Notes: generated by a model from the letters alone, not told the origin. Counted from the stretch's first letter, positions 1 through 6,315 are shown. The stretch: 7,217 nucleotides of DNA from an uncultured Clostridia bacterium (GCA_937914725.1 CALDMJ010000172.1:1-7217); one strand, 5' to 3'. Numbers and translations: made by a program.

Positions 1-735
1 CTCTTTGAAATTCGCGAAGGTTATAAAGAAGATTACTTTTTTAAGGCGTACCAAAATTTGCTGAACGATGACAATAATCAATCAAAAATTAAAGAAAAAC
101 TGCAAAATTTTGCAAAGAGACTTGAAAAATACCGCGTTTTGGCACAAAATTTTACAGTCAGCCAACTTTTGCATTATATAATGGATGACTGCAACTTGAA
201 AAATTACTTCCTTTCCCAAAATAATGGCGTCGATAAACTAAAGCAGGTAGAACTATTTTTGGCAAAACTTGAAGGTAAGAGTTTTGAGACAAGCATTGAC
301 GAGTTTTTGCACTTTATTGATAGTTTTGAAAAGGCTTTTGAGGTCGACTATTCGACAGTGAGCAGTGACAACTGCGTTAGAATTACGACAATTCACGATA
401 GCAAGGGACTTGAGTACCCGATAACTATCATTGGGGGATGTGGTAGTCTCTTTAACTCTACCAATGATTCACCGTTTTGCTTTACAAAGGAACTTGGACT
501 TGCGGGTAAGGATGTCGACTTAGTTAGGCGCACAAAGGTAGAGTCGATTGCTCACGTAGCAGTTTTGAAAAATAAGCAAATGGATGAACTGCTAGAGCAG
601 ATGCGTATATTGTATGTTGCGTTGACGCGCCCGAAAGAGTACTTGATGCTAGTCGGCGCAAAACCAAATAACGCGCCCGAAAGAGTCGTCGATGCTAAGT
701 GTATATATGATTTTATCGAATTTATGGAGAAATAG
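1..735 (+). CDS. addA: AddA helicase/nuclease subunit, C-terminal part of the helicase region (5' end outside window; ends at in-frame TAG)
   Basis: The frame is open from base 1, so the gene begins upstream of the window; the TTG at 58 is only an internal leucine. The 244 residues seen match the end of a UvrD/AddA superfamily 1 helicase. A TIHDSKGLEYP motif (residues 130-140, nt 388-420) is the usual TIHxSKGLEFP signature. EQMRILYVALTRPKE (residues 199-213, nt 595-639) is helicase motif VI, with the arginine that contacts ATP. Between them, the KELGLAG segment followed by a helical stretch is typical of AddA rather than PcrA or Rep. AddA pairs with AddB to process double-strand breaks for RecA loading and Chi-controlled recombination. 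The frame stops at TAG 733-735, about 35 residues after motif VI, in the linker that normally leads to the nuclease domain. The next ORF (745-1488) is that nuclease domain in the same frame. Family identification is firm; whether this is a natural split or a nonsense mutation is open. Confidence 0.88.
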   Translation, partial: LFEIREGYKEDYFFKAYQNLLNDDNNQSKIKEKLQNFAKRLEKYRVLAQNFTVSQLLHYIMDDCNLKNYFLSQNNGVDKLKQVELFLAKLEGKSFETSIDEFLHFIDSFEKAFEVDYSTVSSDNCVRITTIHDSKGLEYPITIIGGCGSLFNSTNDSPFCFTKELGLAGKDVDLVRRTKVESIAHVAVLKNKQMDELLEQMRILYVALTRPKEYLMLVGAKPNNAPERVVDAKCIYDFIEFMEK

Positions 736-744
736 GAAAACAAT

Positions 745-1488
745 ATGGAAAATAGAAAGATAGAACTGAATGCTAATAAAACTCGCGTAGTAAAAAATGA
801 CGTGCGGTTATATGGTAAGGGAGATAGTGACTTTGCGGATGAAGTGACAAAAAACCTCGACGCGTCGTATCCATACATAGACAGCACGACGCTACCGCTC
901 AAAAATAGCGTTTCGGTTCTCCTCAAAAAAGCGAATGAAGAAACGACGTTTGAAAAGGACGATTTTTTGACTGTTCCTATTTATAATAGCGAGGTTATGG
1001 AAAGCACGCAAGTCGGTATTGCGTACCACACGGCAATGCAGTGCCTTGATTATGACTCAAGCGAAGCGTTCTTGGCGCGAGTTCAAGCAGCACTTTCGGA
1101 TGAGGAAATAAATGATGTCGTTGACACGCAAAAAGTTCTAAATTGTAGAAAAACTATTTTAGAAATAGCGAAATCGCGCGATAATGGGAAACTTCACAAA
1201 GAGCAAAAATTTATGATGTACATTCCATATGACGAGATTTTTGCCGAGTCACAAATTGATGACCGCATTTTGGTGCAGGGAATAATTGACCTGTTTATCG
1301 AATTTGATGATGAAATAATATTGATTGACTACAAGACAAATAAAACAAAAGATGTTCAAAAACTAAAAAAAGAGTACGAAATGCAGATGTCACTCTACAA
1401 AAAAAGCCTTTGCGAAAACTACGGCAAAAAGGTCACCGCATATTTGTATAGTTTTTCGATTGAAAATTTAATAGAATGTGGCACATAA
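745..1488 (+). CDS. addA: AddA C-terminal PD-(D/E)XK (RecB-type) nuclease domain, encoded separately downstream of an in-frame TAG
   Basis: This 247-residue ORF matches the end of AddA. It contains LPLKNSVSVLLKK (residues 50-62), like the LPxKLSVSELK segment ahead of the nuclease. The nuclease residues all appear present: GIAYHTAMQ with His95, the HKEQ segment (151-154), VQGIID with Asp182, ILIDYKT with Asp195 and Lys197, and the QxxxY pair Gln214/Tyr218. In AddA this domain degrades one DNA strand. It is in the same frame as the helicase part; reading through the TAG would add only Glu-Asn-Asn before Met1. The ATG at 745 was chosen because AGGAAAA (734-740) is a Shine-Dalgarno-like site at good spacing and overlaps the upstream stop, so translational coupling is plausible. 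The intact active site argues that the domain still works. Alternatives are a recent nonsense mutation, a base-call error, or readthrough of the TAG. Confidence 0.85.
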   Translation: MENRKIELNANKTRVVKNDVRLYGKGDSDFADEVTKNLDASYPYIDSTTLPLKNSVSVLLKKANEETTFEKDDFLTVPIYNSEVMESTQVGIAYHTAMQCLDYDSSEAFLARVQAALSDEEINDVVDTQKVLNCRKTILEIAKSRDNGKLHKEQKFMMYIPYDEIFAESQIDDRILVQGIIDLFIEFDDEIILIDYKTNKTKDVQKLKKEYEMQMSLYKKSLCENYGKKVTAYLYSFSIENLIECGT

Positions 1489-1506
1489 AACAGAAAATGT
1501 GCGACA
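1477..1506 (+). other. hairpin spanning the addA stop codon
   Basis: GCACAT (1481-1486) pairs perfectly with ATGTGC (1497-1502) around a 10-nt loop. TGT/ACA (1477-1479 with 1504-1506) extends the stem past one G-G mismatch. No T-run follows directly, so it is not itself a terminator; it lies just upstream of one and may protect the 3' end of the message. Confidence 0.45.
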
Positions 1507-1526
1507 TACCCTTCAAAAAATGATAG

Positions 1527-1559
1527 GATAACCGCAAAAAATAGCAGTTATCTTTTTTT
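1527..1559 (+). terminator. intrinsic terminator after addA
   Basis: GATAAC (1527-1532) pairs with GTTATC (1547-1552). Two further GC pairs lie inside the stem after one mismatch, and seven T follow at 1553-1559. It sits 38 nt after the addA stop and separates that unit from the next gene. Confidence 0.8.
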
Positions 1560-1615
1560 GTCGTGCAAAAAAAGTGAAAAAATTAAGAAAAAACATTAAA
1601 AAATGTTTATTTTGT

Positions 1616-1644
1616 TTGACAAATTTTTTTAAAATTATTATAAT
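1616..1644 (+). promoter_or_regulatory. consensus sigma-A promoter of the 1089-aa membrane protein gene
   Basis: TTGACA (1616-1621) and TATAAT (1639-1644) are separated by exactly 17 bp, a perfect vegetative sigma factor promoter. The spacer is almost pure A/T. Transcription would start near 1651 and leave an untranslated leader of about 125 nt before the ATG at 1776. The leader shows no riboswitch I recognise. Confidence 0.85.
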
Positions 1645-1775
1645 TTACTTAAATTTTGACATTTTTCAACCTATTTTTCGTAAAGTATGTTATTTTAGGG
1701 GTTAGTTTTGCAAAAAATGAGGTATAAATGTCTTTATATTCACAAATGCTAATTTGACAAAAAAGGAGAATTGTT

Positions 1776-4700
1776 ATGAAATCAGCACTATTGGCTTCAA
1801 CTTTTGATTCAATAGAAAATTTCTTAGCGACGATTGCTGACGCGCTTCAATTTGATGTTTTGCTTTATATTTTCATTGGATTGTTCGCTTTGCTTGTCAT
1901 TATGACAATCATTAGACTGCGTTTTACGTACGAAGTGAGAGCAATAAGGTCATTTAAGAAAATCAACAAATATTTTTTGAAAAAACCGTATATCAACGAG
2001 TCAAACCTTGTTGAATTTAACAGGTTAATGAAAAAAATACCATATCAACTGCGCGACAGGTGGCAGTATTTTATGCTTAACCGCGAGGGCTTGCCAAGTA
2101 GTTATATGACGCTCTACCACTGTGTCGAGCAACCAATCAAAACAAGTAACTATAGGTCGACAATCGTAATGCTCAAGTATATTTGTAGCATTTGCGTTGT
2201 TTTGTGCACGCTGTTGAGTTTGTTTTTAATTGCAGGCACATTGACGGGTAAATCACTTGTTCAAGCACTCATCATTCCTATGGGCTTCTTCATCTTGAGC
2301 CAACTTTACATCTACTTTTTGAATGCAAAATTCAATGCTGTGAGTGTTGACCTCTACGAATACTATCTCGCATTCATCCGCAACCTTGACAAGGCATCCG
2401 CTTCAATTCCCGACTATGTTGACTACGAACTATTGTTCACGGACAAGGAAATTCGCGACGGTATTCCTGTTTTGCGTGAATACCTTGAAAAACGCGCATT
2501 GCTTGACAAACTTGCGCGTGAAAAGGCGAAACAAAATGAGAGCGAGCGCGAGAGTTTCGACTTTACAAATCTTGGAATCGATGGTTCATTGCTTGTCGAG
2601 CGCGCTATGACGACAAGTCAAGATTACTTGAATACACGTAATAGATTGAAAGATGAAATCACAAAACTTGAGGCTGAAAAAGATAAATACGACGCACAAT
2701 ACATCTCAGTCGAAAAAGATAGCCAAAGAAAATTGCAAGCAATCAAGGAAAACCTTGACCGTTTGCAAGCGCAACTTGACGCTTCGGCAAACCGTATTGA
2801 GGCAAATTATATCAAAAAGCAACAAAGTGCTGAAAAAGCGAAACAAGCGGAAATTGATAAAAACCTTGAAGATTTACACGTCAAATACGCGCAACAAGTG
2901 CAATTCCTTGAAGCGGAAATTGCAAAACGAAAAGAAGCAATTGAGGCGGACAAAAAGGACGTTTCCGAGCAAATGGATGCCGAGTTTGCAACATATAATG
3001 AAAAGGTTTATACAATTCTTCGCAACAAAATTGACCAAGACGATGCCGACGAATTGAAGGTTACGCGCGCCGAACTTGATAGCACGCGCGACAAACTCGC
3101 TAGCGAAACGCAAGAAAAAGACAACCTCAAATTGACGCTTGATATTAAAGGTCAAGAAATTGACACAATGCAAAGTAAAATCGACGCGCTCAACGACAAG
3201 ATTGCAAAACTTACGTCGCGAGACCGCCGTAACATTGCAAAAATGTATGACGAAAACATCGAACTCAAGAAACGTGTTGCGGAACTTGAGGAACAAACGC
3301 AAAATCAAACTGAAGTTGCAGTTGAACATACTGCAGAAGCGGATACTGAGGGTGCAGCCGCAGCCGAAGAGGATGGCGAACCAGTTTACTATGATGCAAA
3401 TCACAATGTTGTAGACTTTAGCCAGTATTATGACGAAAATGGGTGGTTTAAGGAATTCCCGAAAGTTTATGACGCTGACGGCAATTACTACGATTTTGCC
3501 GATTATTATGATAAATATGGCAACCCACTAGAACAAACTGAAGAAAGCGCTGAGACGGATGAAACGAACGGAAATGCTGAAAATGTCGAAACTCCAGTCA
3601 AAGATGCGCCAGTTGAAACTGCGGAAAACGTAGAAAACGCTGAATTTGCTGAAACTGCCAATAATGAGCAAGCAGTAGAAAACGCGAGCGTGGTTGAAGA
3701 AAACGAAACTCCAGCCGAAGAATCGCAAACAGTTGAGCAAAAGGCGCAAGCCGCTGAACCTGTTTTCGACGAAAATGCTGCTCAAGGGCAACCGATGGTT
3801 GAAACACAAACCACAGAAGAAAAAATCGAGCAACCGCAAACCATAAGCGAAGCGGAAATTGCACCTCGAGAAGAAGTTGCGTCTCAAGAAAATGAGCAAG
3901 CAGCCGAAAACGCACAAGAAAGTGGCGAAGTGGTTGACGAAAGCGCAAGTGTTGACGAAAATGTAAACGCTGAAGATGCGCAAAACGATCTTACCACTGC
4001 CGAAATTCCAGCCGACCGCGAAGAAGATATGGACGACGGCGACGTCGTGTACTACGACAAAGACGGCAAACCAGTCGACTTTGAAAAATACTACGACGAA
4101 AACGGAAGATTTAAAGAATTTCCGAAAGTCTATGACAAAGACGGCAACTACTATGATTTTGCCGACTACTATGATAGAGACGGCAACTTGCTTGGAGAAA
4201 ACAATGAAGTCAGTGAAGACGACATTGTTCCAATCTCAGTCGACGAAGAAAATGAAGTAATCGACGACGAACCTAAGAGCGTGGAAACAGTAGAAAAATC
4301 TTCTGCCGAACACGATGCTGCAAATACGGTTGTTGCGGACGAAAAACCTGCTAAGCGCGGGCGTGGTAGACCAAAGAAAACTGAAAGTGACGACGACAAG
4401 CCAAAGAAGCGCCGCGCAACGCGCGTCGCGTCGGACGAAAAACCTGCAACTGCAAAGAAAACGACATCAAAGTCGGGTTCAAAATCAAGCGCAGCGGGCT
4501 CAAAGTCAGGAACAAAAGCGACTGAAAAGTCGAAGACGACCGCCACAAACGGAAAGTCTAAGTCGGCAGCAAAAAATTCCGCTACAACACAAAAGACTAG
4601 TGCGAAAAAAACTACTAGCAAAGCAAAAAGTGGCGAAAAGGTTGAAAAGAAAACAGCCACCAAGAAGCCGTCAACTAAGAGCAATGCTAAAAATAAACCG

Positions 4701-5045
4701 ACAACGACTAAAAAGAGAGTGAGAAAGACGCCAAATGACAACAAAGTCAAAAAAACGGATGAAGAACTTGACAAATTGAACGGTCAAATCAATTCCGAAA
4801 ATGCGATTTTGGAAGCAAAGCAAGCGGATTTGAAGAAAAAAATCTCACAAACACTCTCCGAATTGCAAGAAAAGCCGACTGTCGACCGCGACCTTGAAGA
4901 AATTAAGGAAATTATGAACCGCTTGAAAGAGCAAGCCGCGGAAGCAAAGAAAAACGGTGCATCTAAAGAGGAGCAACAACAAATAAATAAGTCACTTGCC
5001 GAACTTTTGCTTGCAATGGCAAACAAACAAAATAGCAACAAATGA
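1776..5045 (+). CDS. large membrane-anchored coiled-coil protein with AT-hook and histone H1-like tail (unknown family; candidate membrane-nucleoid tether)
   Basis: I do not recognise a family for this 1089-residue protein. The start is well supported: AAGGAGAA (1763-1770) lies 7 nt before the ATG and a perfect promoter lies upstream. Visible architecture: membrane segment 1 (about 27-48), then a Lys/Arg-rich loop; membrane segments 2 (129-154) and 3 (161-183); a long charged coiled coil (about 283-508); Glu/Ala-rich acidic low-complexity sequence (509-855) containing two Tyr/Asp repeats (537-585 and 758-806); an AT-hook, KRGRGRPKK (860-868); a Lys/Ser/Thr/Ala tail like the histone H1 C-terminus (889-986); and a final coiled coil (about 992-1085). 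Positive charges after segment 1 put that loop inside, giving an N-out/C-in topology with about 900 cytoplasmic residues. AT-hooks bind the minor groove of AT-rich DNA, so anchoring or organising the nucleoid at the membrane is my inference. A cell-envelope scaffold without DNA binding is the alternative. Confidence 0.9.
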   Translation: MKSALLASTFDSIENFLATIADALQFDVLLYIFIGLFALLVIMTIIRLRFTYEVRAIRSFKKINKYFLKKPYINESNLVEFNRLMKKIPYQLRDRWQYFMLNREGLPSSYMTLYHCVEQPIKTSNYRSTIVMLKYICSICVVLCTLLSLFLIAGTLTGKSLVQALIIPMGFFILSQLYIYFLNAKFNAVSVDLYEYYLAFIRNLDKASASIPDYVDYELLFTDKEIRDGIPVLREYLEKRALLDKLAREKAKQNESERESFDFTNLGIDGSLLVERAMTTSQDYLNTRNRLKDEITKLEAEKDKYDAQYISVEKDSQRKLQAIKENLDRLQAQLDASANRIEANYIKKQQSAEKAKQAEIDKNLEDLHVKYAQQVQFLEAEIAKRKEAIEADKKDVSEQMDAEFATYNEKVYTILRNKIDQDDADELKVTRAELDSTRDKLASETQEKDNLKLTLDIKGQEIDTMQSKIDALNDKIAKLTSRDRRNIAKMYDENIELKKRVAELEEQTQNQTEVAVEHTAEADTEGAAAAEEDGEPVYYDANHNVVDFSQYYDENGWFKEFPKVYDADGNYYDFADYYDKYGNPLEQTEESAETDETNGNAENVETPVKDAPVETAENVENAEFAETANNEQAVENASVVEENETPAEESQTVEQKAQAAEPVFDENAAQGQPMVETQTTEEKIEQPQTISEAEIAPREEVASQENEQAAENAQESGEVVDESASVDENVNAEDAQNDLTTAEIPADREEDMDDGDVVYYDKDGKPVDFEKYYDENGRFKEFPKVYDKDGNYYDFADYYDRDGNLLGENNEVSEDDIVPISVDEENEVIDDEPKSVETVEKSSAEHDAANTVVADEKPAKRGRGRPKKTESDDDKPKKRRATRVASDEKPATAKKTTSKSGSKSSAAGSKSGTKATEKSKTTATNGKSKSAAKNSATTQKTSAKKTTSKAKSGEKVEKKTATKKPSTKSNAKNKPTTTKKRVRKTPNDNKVKKTDEELDKLNGQINSENAILEAKQADLKKKISQTLSELQEKPTVDRDLEEIKEIMNRLKEQAAEAKKNGASKEEQQQINKSLAELLLAMANKQNSNK
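2622..3299 (+). other. long coiled-coil region of the 1089-aa protein (residues ~283-508)
   Basis: The translation is dominated by Glu, Lys, Asp, Gln, Leu and Ala with heptad-like hydrophobic spacing and virtually no Pro or Gly across some 225 residues. This is the pattern of a rod-like alpha-helical coiled coil of the kind seen in SMC-like or cytoskeletal proteins. It would give a rigid extension of roughly 30 nm between the membrane segments and the charged C-terminal part; the length is estimated from helix rise alone. Confidence 0.75.
3384..3530 (+). repeat. Tyr/Asp-rich protein repeat, copy 1 (residues 537-585)
   Basis: This is a 49-residue unit inside the large protein. It contains two half-units with the pattern D-F-x-x-Y-Y-D-x-x-G, starting at Asp547 and Asp573 (26 apart) and joined by an FKEFPK segment. 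It matches copy 2 at 37 of 49 positions. Acidic low-complexity sequence flanks it on both sides. Confidence 0.9.
4047..4193 (+). repeat. Tyr/Asp-rich protein repeat, copy 2 (residues 758-806)
   Basis: This is the second copy of the 49-residue unit, 221 residues after copy 1. Its half-units start at Asp768 and Asp794. The core YYDENG-x-FKEFPKVYD-x-DGNYYDFADYYD pattern is unchanged, while about a quarter of positions differ, mostly toward Lys, Asp and Arg. Conservation of the aromatic and acidic positions across diverged spacers suggests selection for a folded or binding module. Confidence 0.9.
4353..4733 (+). other. DNA-binding-like basic tail: AT-hook followed by histone H1-like Lys/Ala/Ser/Thr-rich region
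   Basis: Nucleotides 4353-4379 encode KRGRGRPKK, a textbook AT-hook with the G-R-P core. A PKKRRATR patch follows (residues 876-883), then about 100 residues made almost wholly of Lys, Ser, Thr, Ala and Gly with scattered Lys pairs, ending in KKRVRKTP (979-986). Such tails bind DNA non-specifically in eukaryotic H1 and in bacterial H1-like proteins. Direct DNA binding here is inferred from composition. Confidence 0.8.
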
Positions 5046-5065
5046 TTAAGAATAACAAATTGTTG

Positions 5066-5091
5066 AAAGGAAGTCATCAAAGACTTCCTTT
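5066..5091 (+). terminator. intrinsic terminator after the 1089-aa protein gene
   Basis: AAAGGAAGTC (5066-5075) and GACTTCCTTT (5082-5091) form a perfect 10-bp stem with a 6-nt loop, starting 20 nt after the TGA stop. The tail TATTATTT is T-rich but interrupted. The AAAGG/CCTTT flanks could also make it work on the opposite strand. Confidence 0.82.
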
Positions 5092-5100
5092 ATTATTTGG

Positions 5101-5129
5101 TTGCATTTGTGTGTGTCGTATGCTATAAT
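5101..5129 (+). promoter_or_regulatory. probable promoter upstream of the secreted-protein gene (distal)
   Basis: TTGCAT (5101-5106), a 17-bp spacer and TATAAT (5124-5129), with an extended -10 TG at 5121-5122. Transcription would start near 5136, about 180 nt before the ATG at 5318, and so would run through the second promoter. The stretch 5136-5228 ends in a T7 run (5222-5228) without a convincing stem. Confidence 0.6.
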
Positions 5130-5248
5130 AATAAGGTAGAATTTTAGAATAGTAGAAGGTAAAAAAGGAAAAATTAAAATAATTTTTGAGGTAGCTTTCG
5201 CTCTTTAGTGAATAAATCAACTTTTTTTGCGTGCGGGGTAGAAAACGG

Positions 5249-5277
5249 TTGACTAATTTTTGCAAATTCGGTATAAT
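5249..5277 (+). promoter_or_regulatory. sigma-A promoter of the secreted-protein gene (proximal)
   Basis: TTGACT (5249-5254) and TATAAT (5272-5277) are separated by 17 bp, one mismatch from consensus. The expected start near 5284 leaves a leader of about 34 nt before the ATG at 5318. Confidence 0.82.
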
Positions 5278-5317
5278 TATAGCAAATAATCAAACAATAT
5301 ATGAGAGGTAGTGTATT

Positions 5318-5785
5318 ATGCAAACAAAAAAGGTATCACTAGCAAAAATTCTTGCAATCGCGCTTTGCGCAGCCGTTTGCGCAGTTGCGTTCGCCGTTCC
5401 ATTCGCAATGCAACAAAAGAGTGTCGATAACGTTAGTGCAGCTGCGACAAGCAAAACTGTAACAGTAACATTCAGCGGTTTTCCTAAAAAGGTTGCGCCA
5501 TACGTTGTAGTTAGTTTCATTGGCTCTGACGGAAGTTTTACTTCGCAAGTTATAACGACATCGACTGCCGTATCTATGAACATTGGTGGCGTTGCAGGCA
5601 AACTCGAAATTAATTGTCCGCTTTATTCTTCAATTACGGCATTTAGTGGAACAGGACTAACGGCAGAAAGTATCGGCACTGATGCACAATCATTTGCTTC
5701 ATACTATGGCACATTGAATAGTAATGTAACTTTTACAGTTACATTCAACGACAAGGGTTGGTTTGCTGGCACGACAATTTGCTAA
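5318..5785 (+). CDS. small secreted protein of unknown function with N-terminal signal peptide
   Basis: This is a 155-residue protein of no family I recognise. The start is supported by AGAGG (5304-5308), 9 nt before the ATG, and by a near-consensus promoter. The N-terminus is a classical Sec signal: MQTKK, a hydrophobic core (about 8-30, Ala/Val/Ile/Leu/Phe-rich), then a likely signal peptidase I site after PFA (residue 30) or after SAAA (residue 43). The two cysteines in the core lack a lipobox, so a lipoprotein is unlikely. The mature part of 110-125 residues is rich in Thr, Ser, Val and Gly with alternating hydrophobic residues, suggesting a small beta-sandwich. It has only two cysteines, Cys100 and the C-terminal Cys155, which could form a disulfide. 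It is transcribed alone, with its own promoters and a strong terminator. The true role is unknown. Confidence 0.82.
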   Translation: MQTKKVSLAKILAIALCAAVCAVAFAVPFAMQQKSVDNVSAAATSKTVTVTFSGFPKKVAPYVVVSFIGSDGSFTSQVITTSTAVSMNIGGVAGKLEINCPLYSSITAFSGTGLTAESIGTDAQSFASYYGTLNSNVTFTVTFNDKGWFAGTTIC

Positions 5786-5803
5786 TAATTTGAAAGATAC
5801 ATT

Positions 5804-5835
5804 TGCACGCAGCGTTTGCTGTGTGCATTTTTTTT
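5804..5835 (+). terminator. strong intrinsic terminator after the secreted-protein gene
   Basis: TGCACGCAGC (5804-5813) pairs with GCTGTGTGCA (5818-5827), 10 bp with one G-U pair, around a GTTT loop. Eight T follow (5828-5835). Confidence 0.92.
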
Positions 5836-6020
5836 GTGCGCGTATGCGGTAAAGAGAAGATTACGTATGTGTATAATGCTTTAATGTATTCTTAAGACTG
5901 TGGTATGCTGTCAAATGTTAGGGCAAATAAACAAAAATTTTTAGTTATTATTAGCGTGCATTTGTTTTAGACAAACCATACTGAATAAAGGTAATTAAAG
6001 CAAATAGTGGTGCAAAAGCT
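5836..6020. other. intergenic stretch with no recognised feature
   Basis: AT-rich sequence with no credible ORF. A TATAAT occurs at 5872-5877, but the -35 position 17 bp upstream does not resemble TTGACA, so I do not call a promoter. No repeat of family A or B is seen here. Confidence 0.5.
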
Positions 6021-6049
6021 TTGACAAAAGTTTGCGCAAGTGGTATAAT
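6021..6049 (+). promoter_or_regulatory. consensus sigma-A promoter with no protein gene downstream
   Basis: TTGACA (6021-6026), a 17-bp spacer and TATAAT (6044-6049), with an extended -10 TG at 6041-6042. It is as good as the promoter of the large gene. Transcription would start near 6056 and meet a terminator about 60 nt later. Confidence 0.85.
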
Positions 6050-6055
6050 CAATTT

Positions 6056-6119
6056 GATTTAGGTGTTCAAGGGGTTATCGCCTAGAGGTATTTGACAGCT
6101 CGTTTTGGGCTGTCTTTTT
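6056..6119 (+). ncRNA. candidate small RNA of about 64 nt (promoter to terminator)
   Basis: The segment lies between a perfect promoter and an intrinsic terminator and holds no plausible ORF. A 5' hairpin can form: TAGGTG (6060-6065) with CGCCTA (6079-6084), six pairs with one U-G. Its 13-nt loop contains AAGGGG. An AGAGG stretch follows and then the terminator hairpin. I do not recognise an RNA family. It could be a regulatory RNA, or the attenuated leader of a longer transcript running into the repeats. Confidence 0.5.
6094..6119 (+). terminator. intrinsic terminator of the candidate small RNA
   Basis: GACAGCTC (6094-6101) pairs with GGGCTGTC (6107-6114), eight pairs with one U-G, around the loop GTTTT. 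Five T follow (6115-6119). Confidence 0.82.
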
Positions 6120-6126
6120 GCGCGGC

Positions 6127-6162
6127 GGGGAAAGCCCCGCTGCTGCAGGTACTGTCCCTACG
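6127..6162 (+). repeat. family A interspersed repeat, copy A1
   Basis: A 36-nt GC-rich unit. It begins with the self-complementary GGGGAAAGCCCC, continues through GCTGCTGCAGGTAC and ends in TGTCCCTACG. It is identical to A2, which starts 96 nt downstream. It begins 8 nt after the T-run of the preceding terminator. Confidence 0.9.
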
Positions 6163-6222
6163 AAGATGAGACATTTGAGGACGGCATATTTACATTTCTT
6201 TATGTAATTTTGCTCTCGCTTT

Positions 6223-6258
6223 GGGGAAAGCCCCGCTGCTGCAGGTACTGTCCCTACG
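6223..6258 (+). repeat. family A interspersed repeat, copy A2
   Basis: A 36-nt copy identical to A1. Its downstream flank AGTTATTTGTTGCG (around 6264-6277) is also present after A4, so the full repeat is probably longer than 36 nt. Confidence 0.9.
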
Positions 6259-6315
6259 TTAAAGTTATTTGTTGCGTCGTTGTGTAGGGGTGCTTTTATT
6301 TGCTAAGTACTCGAT

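Noticed and set aside
733..735. Alternative genetic code with TAG read as an amino acid
   Set aside because: The 1089-codon gene and the other reading frames have no internal TAG, so recoding across the genome would have to be invoked for a single codon. A split gene, mutation or sequencing error is simpler.
1651..1775. Riboswitch or second promoter in the leader of the large gene
   Set aside because: TTGACA at 1656-1661 has no good -10 at 16-18 bp. The possible AACC/GGTT pairing is short with a long loop, and no known aptamer core is recognised.
4169..4774. 201-aa minus-strand ORF rich in Phe, Val and Ser
   Set aside because: It is the antisense of the acidic/Lys-rich part of the large protein; its hydrophobic low-complexity look comes from complementing GAA, GAC and AAA codons.
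6056..6119. tRNA or tRNA-like gene
   Set aside because: The segment has no cloverleaf. The T-arm-like look comes from the terminator hairpin, and no acceptor stem or anticodon arm can be placed.
6105..6287. 60-aa + strand ORF with two KPRCCRYCPY peptides, looking like a Cys-rich repeat protein
   Set aside because: The peptides are translations of the exact A1 and A2 DNA repeats, which lie 96 nt apart and so fall in the same frame by arithmetic. The start is a TTG inside a terminator hairpin, and there is no usable ribosome binding site.
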